The notes beneath the pieces are model-generated. The model was not told the origin of the DNA. It did not search any database and saw only the letters and a list, made by a program, of their open reading frames with translations. From contig JAQPZY010001297.1 in the NCBI GenBank assembly GCA_029931535.1, forward strand, positions 992,001-1,056,000: DNA of 64,000 nt. The letters run 5' to 3'. The translations under genes were made by a program, and so were the position numbers. The DNA comes from Margaritifera margaritifera. Taxonomy: Eukaryota; Mollusca; Bivalvia; Unionida; Margaritiferidae. The stretch's first letter is position 1. The number at the start of each line of letters is the position of its first letter. Below, in pieces: positions 55,117 to 64,000 of this stretch.

Positions 55117-55359
55117 GTACCTGGACACTATAAAATAGTTAAAAGTTTATTATAACTCCTCCCCCCCCCCACCCTCCAGAAAAAATGAAATAAATAAGCA
55201 GGGGTGGAACAATTTTGAAAATCCATGGTTGTCACAGCGCAACCAGCTTTGAATATTTGGTTGCCCAGTAGCTTTATCAGTTTGCACAGAGGATTACTGC
55301 GGTTGCCCCAAATACTGTTATTGCTCTAATCAAAATTATTAAACAGCTTGTTTTTATAT

Positions 55360-56215
55360 TGTTATGACTAGGGGTAATGTAACAAAAGAAAAGACTCAAA
55401 CAAGCTTTCAAGATTTAAAATACAAATCTTTAATTTCCTAAAATATTAAAATATTTCAACAAACAATTAAAGTGAAAGAATTAAAAATAACTTATAGTAT
55501 AGAATATCCTTAAAAGTCCTAAATTGTTTTAAAGTTCAATATTCCAGAAGTTAATCCAAATATTCCAAATGAAGTAGCCTTCACTGTGCTAATATGTTGA
55601 TAAGATTAAGTTATATCCAAATAATCCTTGCTAATATGGAATCTCACAAGTTCTAGAAATGTTTCCGATAATTCCATGGAGCTGTATAATAATTAAGTTG
55701 AAGATACAGTGCTAATCCAAAATGCACTGTATTAATATAAATCGATCTCCAAAGAATATCATCCCACACTCAAACTGAACCAAATTCGTTATGAGATCTC
55801 TATTCAAATGTAACTGTGAAGAATGCTTAAACACAGGATTATTTCCTATAATATAGTGTCTCACTGCGCATAAACAAAATAAAATCCATTGCGTCTTTAA
55901 TAAACAACAGGACATTTCGAAACATTGCAACCCTCTCCGAACCAATCAGAAATTAGGTTATGTGTGACATTTCGAAAGTGCTAGAGTACCACTGTTTTAC
56001 ACAGTAAATATTGTATTGATTCATAGAATCTAGGTCAGAAGTTCACCCTCTTCCTGCGCTTTAAAACATCGTGATATGACTAAGGTTTCGAAATATTGAT
56101 CGAGCCTACCGTTATGTATACTCACAAGACGACAGCTGTTTAGACTAAGAACAGAGATCATAAACTAATAAACTATACCATTATAAAAAGGAAAATGATA
56201 TATAATTCCGTAACA
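55360..56215 (-). mobile_element. Solo LTR candidate, 856 bp
   Basis: It runs TGTTATG...CCGTAACA with ATAT directly on both sides (55,356-55,359 and 56,216-56,219). Read on the minus strand it resembles the 16,417 candidate near its 3' part (aatattttaggaaatt, a GTTACAT box near the end). It sits in the intron between exons A and B of the unrecognised gene. Confidence 0.5.
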
Positions 56216-58021
56216 ATATTAAGATGTACGATTTAAGACAATACCTTTCTATCATTTAAGACTGCATCAGTGTTTTTATTACAAAGAAACAATGATTTTG
56301 TCTTTTGTTGTATTTTGTATTGCATGCATGGATCTGTGTATATATGTGCATGTGTGATCGCACAAGTCTTTGTCAGGAGAGAAAATTTTAACTTGAAGTC
56401 TTCACAGAAATGGTTAAGATTTATTGCTTCACTGCATTGTGATTTGTTATTTAAATTTCAATAGAATAAAAAAAAAGTCATACATTTATAAACTGGTCTC
56501 CGGTCCAAATAATTGTAAGTCCAACAGGAGTCTTCACATGGTTTGAGACCTGAACTTGTAAAAAAAAAAAAAAAAAATCCACAGGAATAACACAGGTTCA
56601 AATTGATATGTACTGGTATTACATCAATCCTGCTAATCAGAAATGTAGTACAACTCTACATGGTAATCCTTTGGAGATTGTTAGTATAGTGAAAAATACA
56701 AGCTAGCCCAAATTGTCCACAATAGATTAACTCATCATTAACCCAGCTGGTTGACAGCATCACACATATCTATACACTTATTTAATCTATTTGAGATAAG
56801 CAAAAAAGATGTCAAACAGTTTCCTTTTGTTGATGGTGGCTTCTTGTCCCTCAGGTTCGTAGTAGTTCAGCCACCAGTGACCAGAACTTGTCCATGTTTT
56901 ATGATTATCATCATTGCACCATTACAGTCCACATTATTGTTATCCAGTACTATTAGTTCAGTGTCTCAACTTTCAGGTTATGTAAACTTTCCACATGGGA
57001 TATTTGTTTAAACTGTAGCCATTTCCCCACAAGCCCATGTACTAGTAACAACAGTTGTGATTGAGTTGTGTCAAAGAAATCTCACAATCTATATTATTAA
57101 CAATTAACACCTGCTCGCTTTAAAATTGGCGACTTGCATCAAAACAATCTTTGACAATCCGATTGCAGCAAGCCCCAAACTGACCAAGGCTAGGTTAGGA
57201 CCTGAAAGTCGGCGAATCCTGGATATATGTACAAATATTACAATTAAAATGTAACTGATAAATTAAAATATAAATATTTATTTCTTATTCGTAAAAACTT
57301 GCTTTACATAGTAAATATTCACATTATCACATCTGCATGAGAAAATGCAAGACTGACCTTCACATTGACAACAAGATGGAAATGACATATGATAGATGAA
57401 AGAAACTGTGGCCAGTTACGTAATAGAATGCGGTACATATGAACACTAAATATAGGTGCTGATATATGTAATGTGTTGAGATCTCAGGGTATAAAACTTG
57501 CAGAACATAAAGCATTATGAACAGAACATGACCTATTTCTTCCTCTCACTCTCTAAATTTTTTTTGACTTGCCCACGGGTAAGTACCTTGGTAACTTGAG
57601 CTTGCCTGAGTTGAATTTGAGCCTGTCACGGGAGTCTGGCGAGTGGATTCATAAATCTTTGTTTTGGGTAGCATTGTTAAAAGTGAATTTTGCTTTTAAC
57701 TTTTCCAACCAAATACAGGAATGTTAACATGGATGAAAATATCTGACACTAATTTGGGGCCTGTGGTAACCATAGTTTGAATGTGACATTAATACTAATT
57801 CCTGCTGAGCCGGGGGGTGGGGGGGGGGGTAAAATACAATGTCATTTATGTTTTTATTTTGTTGTTCATATTACCCAAATTATTTATTTTAAACTGTGCT
57901 TAAGGTTAGGTCATAGATAATCTAACCTCCATGTCTCTCTCTCTCTGATTTCTTTCCCCAAGATTAATCTTCAGTACAATAATACATGCTATGTAAATGT
58001 TTGAACACCTGTTCGTTTCAG
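56216..58021. other. Intron of the unrecognised gene, nothing further seen
   Basis: A-runs at 56,466 and 56,560 and a G-run at about 57,812-57,829. No repeat family or coding signal was recognised. Confidence 0.4.
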
Positions 58022-58169
58022 GCCAAACCCTTCTGGACTCGATTTGTCATTACATTTCGGAGCTACACTGTGAAGATAGGGGTCATGAAGCAGATGTCTG
58101 TAGATTCTCCCAAGTTTGAGAATCTCATTGACCAGGCCTTTATATTCATTCATGAGCAGTTTGTAGATG
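58022..58169 (+). CDS. Unrecognised gene, exon B
   Basis: Acceptor cctgttcgtttcag and donor GATG|GTAAGT give a 148 bp exon starting in phase 0, matching exon A. It encodes AKPFWTRFVITFRSYTVKIG and continues to FIHEQFVDG, leaving one base. There is no stop in the frame. Function unknown; the pattern suggests an alpha-helical repeat-type protein. Confidence 0.6.
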
Positions 58170-58411
58170 GTAAGTTTTGATATTGCCTAACTATATATTT
58201 TGCTGTGTGGAAATCACAGACAGGGTCAGTCTTTTTGCTGTAAATAAAAGCCTTGGATTTTGTTTTATTTTTTCCACTTTCATGCCATGAACATGTTTAT
58301 TTTCAGTCAATCAAAACCCCTTAAAGTGGTCATTAAAAAATAACCCCTGCATCAGTGATTGTTTTACACTATGTGTGATAGTAATATCCCCAAACTCTGT
58401 CTGTTTACTAT

Positions 58412-58950
58412 AGAATGTAGTCCATCTCTGTCACTGTAGGACTGAAGTCATCCAAAGAAATATAATTTACTATAGCAGGCATCAGCAGCCTTTTAGAACT
58501 GCTGTGCCAGGTTTGCTCAATTGTAGAGTGTTGCGTGCAATGAGGCAAGTCATATTCCAAAGACTTGGCACTTTTCAAAGAGTCTGGTATGCCACTGTTG
58601 GCATGCGTGCCATAGGTTGCAGACACTTGTACTATAGAATATAATCCATCAGTGGCACTGTAGCACTGAAATCTTCCAAAGAGATATAATTTATTATAGA
58701 ATGTAGTCCATCTCTGTCACTGTATCACTGAAATCATCAAAAGAGATAATTTATTATAGAATGTAGTCCATCTCTGTCACTGTATCACTGAAATCTTCAA
58801 AAGATATAATTTACTATAGAATGTAGTCCATCTCTGTCACTGTATCACTGAAATCATCAAAAGAGATATAATTTACTATAGAATGTAGTCCATCTCTGTC
58901 ACTGTATCACTGAAATCATCAAAAGAGATATAATTTACTGATCTAAGGGC
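58412..58950. repeat. ~62 bp minisatellite, interrupted by a MITE
   Basis: The unit tatagaatgtagtccatctctgtcactgta... recurs at about 58,411, 58,695, 58,756, 58,815 and 58,877, plus a diverged copy at 58,634. The later units are almost identical. A 154 bp MITE splits the array after its first unit. Confidence 0.9.
58476..58629. mobile_element. hAT-type MITE, 154 bp, with 8 bp target duplication
   Basis: The ends CAGGCATCAGCAGCC and GGTTGCAGACACTTG are imperfect inverted repeats of the CAGGGGTCnGCAACC type. TACTATAG flanks both sides exactly (58,468-58,475 and 58,630-58,637). Confidence 0.88.
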
Positions 58951-59814
58951 GGAGCATCAACAAATTAAGAAATTTGAGATTTTATAAAAGCTGTGAAGAT
59001 TCTTATGACTTGTCCATATCGTATTGAAGCACATATAGTGCCATAGTGTTGAGGATGTTTTTTTGTTTTTTTTGCTTTAAGCCCTACCATGAATGTGGAA
59101 GGTGCATATAGTGTTACCCTTGTCCAGTCATCCCAACATCTATCAGTCCTCTCACCTTGGTTTAAATTTGAAATCCTGTCAGTTTCTTGGGCATTGTTAT
59201 GCCCAGGCTCATGCAGTTTGGTACATAAGATGTGTCTTGTTGAGTACAACACCATTTCGTGAAGTCCCTCCTTCTGGTAGTGGATCACAATTCTAAAGCT
59301 GTTGAGCATATCTACAGACCAGTCCCTATTAATATCCTTTGATTTGAAGTCTCTGTATTAAATAGTATAGAAGGAGTTGTGTGGCATTGTACATGCATGC
59401 ATGGACTGGCAGGATCACTTAATTGCTGCCTTTTCTTTACAAAGTGTGGTGTTCAAATATCTGCACGGAACAGCAAGCATATCACTATACTTGATGTATT
59501 CATCTTCATGCCATCAACACTTCTCTTGACCAGCCTCCAAAAATTCTAATATAATCATGCATAAGTGCAGAGCAACCTCACCCCCACCCCCATTTCCATG
59601 GAGTTGTAAGACATCAGATACACACATGCACATACACACACATATGCAATGGATTAGCAGCAGCACATATGGTAGTTCTCTTTTTTCATCTTCATATCTG
59701 ATTTTCAGTTAAAAATAATAAGGTAAAAATATTTGCATTTGACCTTGAGCTTCATGCTAATCATTATGTTTTAAAAGATACACGTATCTAAGCACTGGAT
59801 GAATCAATTTTTAG

Positions 59815-59907
59815 GTAAAGTGAACATGGCCAAGACATTTTTAGAAGATGTGGCAAAGCTAGCTCAGAACCAGGACAAGTTTCCAGCTTTGGATTCCAAG
59901 TCATTTG
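59815..59907 (+). CDS. Unrecognised gene, exon C
   Basis: Acceptor caatttttag and donor TTTG|GTAAGA give a 93 bp exon that joins exon B in frame (G + GT = Gly). It encodes KVNMAKTFLEDVAKLAQNQD and a following KFPALDSKSF. No further exon was identified before 64,000, so the gene either continues beyond the window or has exons too short to recognise. Confidence 0.6.
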
Positions 59908-60334
59908 GTAAGATTTTATGTGAAACTTTCTGTGCTGTGTAGAAAAAGTTACATGCTTTAAATATTCATTGAAACTTGCACGGTTTAGCTGCATCTTGTT
60001 TTCAGTCTGATAATACAGTTTAGTTCCTCTAATCAAACTAACAACTTAACTTTAGTCCAACATTTGGATTAACTGATTTGACCTAAATTCATGTCAGTGA
60101 AATTATTTCCACCAAAATGTGTAAAATTATTGTGATTGTTGGTTGATCAAAGTTGGCTGATAAAAATATATTGTTATAGATATACCTGTGACTTTCTTAC
60201 CTTTTGTCTCGACTAGTTGTTAGATGTTTGCAGCTAAAAATGAGGAATGAAGTTTGAAAATTAATTTGGCTTTCAGGCGAAAAACTTGACTGTTGATTTA
60301 TAGAATTTTTGCATGAACTTCTCTATAAAGTTTC
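59908..60334. other. Intronic or intergenic, nothing seen
   Basis: AT-rich sequence without recognisable features after exon C. Confidence 0.35.
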
Positions 60335-60526
60335 GCATAGTGGTAATACATTGTTTTGTGCTTTTATTGACTGTGAAAAGGCATTTGATAAGACTTAGAG
60401 AAATTTATTATGTCTGCCAAACTTATATACAATCAGCCAGTGTCACTAAAGGTGATAGACACTATAAGATGGCAATGAATATCCATTTTAAAATGATGTA
60501 TCTGGCAATGAAAACATTCAAGGTTT
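60335..60526 (+). pseudogene. LINE RT fragment, 5' piece
   Basis: The frame GNTLFCAFIDCEKAFDKT at about 60,338-60,395 is RT motif A of a LINE (F.DFEKAFD). It decays at once. The following DNA element at 60,527 may have split it from the piece near 62,880. Confidence 0.55.
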
Positions 60527-62266
60527 CAGTGATCTCCCCAGAAATTTTCGATAGCATCGGGGTAAGCGCGTTGGGGTAATAAAATGTTTTTAAAAGCGCG
60601 CGTTAACGTCATAAAAGTGAAACAAATTAATATCAGTGAAATAAAAAGGAAGTATAAGTATTTACATAGTATTCTTTATTTACCTAGGTAATAACAAGGC
60701 TTAATGTCTATCTCATTTGTTTCTTAATTTAAATAATGATATACGTCTTTTTTTCCTTTTGCCATATATACTGACTGCCACATCAAAATTAAAGTGTTTT
60801 AAGGATTGTGTTCAGTACTGATTGTCATCATGTATGTTCATTACCCTCTGTGTCTACCTGTTCCTTAAAACACTCTTAATTCTATTCATTGAGGACATTT
60901 CACAATCTGAAAAAAACGAAACATAAAATTTATTAATGATGTAAAAAAAAAAAAGAGACAAACAACCTGAATCCTAATTAAGTGAATTACCTAGGACAAA
61001 TTCTTCAAGAGTCAAGACAGTGATGTGTTTTCAAATAATCATCACAGAATAAGATAATACATATTCCTTTCCATTAAGAACAGTATATCAAAGTGTTTGT
61101 TATTGTTTAATTTCTTCACTGAATCAATGTCAGAGAGCTTAAATATTGTTCAGAAGTTTAAATTAAATTAAAAATGACTTTACTGAATAATTAGTAAGCG
61201 TATGGTTGAAACTATTTAAGTTATATTAATGAAGGAATACTTTTCATTTATATCTTTTTAAAAGAGGTAAAACTGGAAGATAAAGATTGTTCCGTTTATT
61301 ACTTGGATAGACAGAAAAGATAAATGAGAAATTAATAGGGCATCACCCACTTAAGTTAAGGTTTACTGACCAAACTATATTTCTCTTGCTCAGAGTAAAC
61401 TATGTAAACATAATAACAACTCGTGAATAAAATGTAAGTTTCATTCCTTGTCACAACTTAATAAGAACGACAACAATTGCAACTACAACTACTGGTTACT
61501 ACTATATAAAAAAATATATTACATTCCCCCCCCCCCCCCTGCCCCACAGTAGATCTGAACCATAATTTAGCAATATGGAAAACTTACTATCCGATCCAGC
61601 AATTTCCACCCAAGGGTATAACGTCTTCTATTCATTGTTAAATCCCGTCCGTTACTTTATCTCTTTCTTTGTGGAAATTATGCTGACGCAATCGGAATCG
61701 GAACCAATGCCACTATTGGTGACGCCAATTTCTGATTTTCGTAACCAGGCCAACTTGGGGCTAGCCGGACGCTGGGTAATTTTACATTTCTCGGAAGGTG
61801 GTGTGTTCGTTTTTCACAAGAATTTTTAATGTAATCTGTGTAACTGCTTTGGCTGGTAGTGAAAATGACTGAAATATATGTAACACACTACCAGTAGACT
61901 CAATTGTCGCTGGCCAGCCACATGACTATCTCTGTGCAGACGAAACCTGCACCAAAGGTCGCTCACCGGCAGTCGCGCAAGCCAGGTACAAAAGATAATG
62001 GTTAAATGAGTGAGTAATTATACTGGATTATCTTCATAAAATATCCAAGAAGAGGTAAGAACAGGTGCCATTTGAGTAATAGGGCTTTGAATTAGGTGAC
62101 AGGATGTTTGTTTAACAGATTAATTTATAAGGGTAGCGGGAAACATTGAAACATAGCAGCACAAGGGCATAGCGTAGCGGCAGGTTCTAAACCATCGGGG
62201 GTTATCGGGGTTTGAAACGATAACGTAGTGGGCCCGCTACAGTAAAAGGGTTTGGGGAGAACACTG
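60527..62266. mobile_element. hAT-like DNA element, 1.74 kb, with 5 bp target duplication
   Basis: The ends CAGTGATCTCCCCAGAAA and TTTGGGGAGAACACTG are inverted (matching CAGTGNTCTCCCCA), and GGTTT flanks both sides (60,522-60,526 and 62,267-62,271). Subterminal GC-rich blocks (atcgggg, gcgcg) occur at both ends. One 84-codon frame inside (61,575-61,829) has no recognised domain, so it is probably non-autonomous. A 5 bp duplication fits the hAT5 type better than classical 8 bp hAT. Confidence 0.75.
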
Positions 62267-62879
62267 GGTTTGTGGTAGTCATCCGAGTTGCAATGTAAAG
62301 TCTTTGTCTGCCGCTAGTGTAACATATTTTCAAGGTTAAAGTCCCACATATGGTAAGGAAGATTTAATTTATTTTGAGGTTCAGTTATTGACAAAAGAGA
62401 CTAAATTTATGCAAATACACAAAATTTCTAATTTAATTAATGATTTATTAACTTGAAAAGAAAAGTCATTAAGAAAACATGGGTGCTTATTATAATAAAT
62501 GCTGATAGATAATGAGTGAACACTAAAAGTTCAATGAGAGCAAGATCCAGAACAGAAAATTCTGTGGTGCAGCTCATTTTAAGTTAACCAGATATTCAAA
62601 CATGTTAATGTTTTTATGAGTTACTTGAGCACGTGACAAAATGTTCAATGCAATAATGTAAGAGTCCAAGGAAAATATGATAGTACAACACCGAAGATGA
62701 GGTGCAAAACTGTCGAAGCAAATAAGATTATCTCATTTTTTTAGCGCTACAATTTTCCTTTGTCCCTTTAAAATGTTGTGTGTCCCCCAAATTTGGAGGG
62801 TGGGTGACACTGTGTCCCCTGTCCTTGGGACCCTCTGCAGTATGCACTTTAATTCAGGTGATGCACATTATTTTTAATA

Positions 62880-62995
62880 GATGAGTTAATGATTTGTATC
62901 TTACTATATGCTGCTGCTGATGTAATCTTTGCAAAAACAAAAAATGCTCTTCAAAAGTATGTTAAGGGATTTAGAATTTGTTACAAGTTTTGTTT
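62880..62995 (+). pseudogene. LINE RT fragment, motif C piece
   Basis: The frame reads ILLYAAADVIFAKTKNALQK, the RT motif C neighbourhood with YADD altered to YAAAD. It is probably the same LINE as the motif A piece at 60,335, the two being separated by the hAT-like insertion. Confidence 0.55.
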
Positions 62996-62999
62996 CTGT

Positions 63000-63715
63000 A
63001 TAATAACTCAAGTTGTCCACCATCTACAGTTACCAAACTTTATGGATGGCTTGTATTTGGGCTAAATGAAGAACCCAATTGATTTTGAGCTCAAAAGTCA
63101 GGGTCACTGTGACTCAAAGAAGAAAAATTGTTTCTGCACAGTAACGGGGAATTTTCCACCACTTACAGTTACCAAACTTTGTGGATATGTTGCACTTGCA
63201 GTAAGGAAGAGCTATATTGATTTTAGGGTCCAAAGGTCAAGGTCACTGTGACAGAAAGAAGAAAAAAGGTTTCCACACAATAGCTTGAGTTCTCCACCAC
63301 CTGCAATTACCAGACTTTGTGGATGACTTAACTATGGGGTAAAGAAGATCCCTGTCAATTTTGGACTTGAACGGTTAAATGTCAAGGTCACTCTGACTGA
63401 AAGAAGAAAAATGGTTTCAGTAAAATGTCATACATTGTCCCTCATCTACAGTTGCCTTGCACTTGGGGTAGGGAAGAACTCTTATGGATGGCTTACACTT
63501 GGGGTAGGGATTTTCCTGTTGATTTTGGCATCCAAAGGTCAAGGTCACTGACTGAAAGAAGTAGAATGGTTTCTGCACAGTAACATTAGTTCTACATCAC
63601 ATCAAACAGACTTTGTGGATGGTTTTTACTTGATGTAAGGAAGATGGCTATTGATTTTGTGGTACAAAGGTCAAAAGTCATTGTTACTGTGACTGATATA
63701 AAAAAAACTGGTTTA
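63000..63715. repeat. ~140 bp minisatellite with aaggtcaaggtcac core
   Basis: About five diverged units share gttaccaaactttgtggatgg, ttgattttgnggtccaaaggtcaaggtcactgtgac and gaaagaagaaaaa-ggtttc. Core copies lie at about 63,100, 63,230, 63,380, 63,535 and 63,666. Several units hold TCAAGGTCA, a nuclear-receptor monomer site. Confidence 0.88.
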
Positions 63716-63736
63716 TTAGTTCAAATTTCAGTTATA

Positions 63737-63738
63737 TA

Positions 63739-63816
<78 letters not shown>
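63737..63816. repeat. (GT)n(AT)n microsatellite
   Basis: (GT) to about 63,753, then about 31 AT units. Confidence 0.95.
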
Positions 63817-63821
<5 letters not shown>

Positions 63822-64000
63822 TGTTTCATAATTTAAGAATACAAACTAACCAATGTGAGGGATTACCCAGAGGAGAATGCTTATGTAATGAATGTATATG
63901 AAAGCAATTGAGAATGAATATAATTTTTTATTTGTATGTCCATTTGACAAGGATTTTAGTTTAAAATGTTTAACTAAATTCTATTTTCAACCGAATAAGG

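Noticed and set aside
61575..61829. 84-codon open frame as a host gene
   Set aside because: It lies inside the hAT-like element, has no recognised domain and no splice context.

Overview
Eukaryotic, AT-rich, intron-bearing and densely transposon-laden DNA. The mix of DIRS, L1-like and other LINE elements, tRNA-derived SINEs, hAT, PIF/Harbinger and pogo elements plus many minisatellites points to a marine invertebrate. A mollusc or other lophotrochozoan is my guess; no species-level marker is visible. The only confidently assigned host protein is an RBR-type E3 ubiquitin ligase on the minus strand. A second, unrecognised multi-exon gene lies on the plus strand at about 54.9-59.9 kb.

Layout. 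1-15.3 kb is heterochromatin-like. A ~370 bp higher-order satellite occurs in reverse orientation at 1-450 and in forward orientation at 10.4-14.7 kb. Between the two blocks lie a decayed DIRS-type retroelement and a decayed L1-like LINE, itself split by a 651 bp Harbinger-type MITE. 14.7-15.3 kb is an unexplained GC-rich island. 16.4-21.3 kb holds a solo-LTR candidate, a tRNA-derived SINE, a LINE tail, a fossil Polinton/Maverick-type integrase and a minisatellite. 35-42 kb is repeat-rich intergenic DNA. 42.0-46.15 kb is an apparently complete pogo-like DNA transposon with perfect inverted ends, TA target duplication and an uninterrupted transposase. 46-64 kb holds several hAT-type elements (three with exact target-site duplications), a ~780 bp palindrome, a second solo-LTR candidate, the unrecognised gene and several minisatellites.

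Main observation. The RBR ligase gene reads as two exons on the minus strand: a short first exon behind a TATA box (27,308-27,226) and one large exon (24,158-21,455). They join in frame to give 928 codons plus stop. The promoter and first exon lie inside a 1.16 kb block that is present twice, at 26,296-27,458 and 33,404-34,568. The two copies are nearly identical and exactly bracket a 5.9 kb LINE with two intact ORFs, which lies in the same orientation as the host gene. The parsimonious reading is a recent LINE insertion with an unusually long target-site duplication. It duplicated the host promoter and first exon, placed one promoter copy upstream of the LINE, and cut the other copy off from all but ~57 bp of its native upstream DNA.
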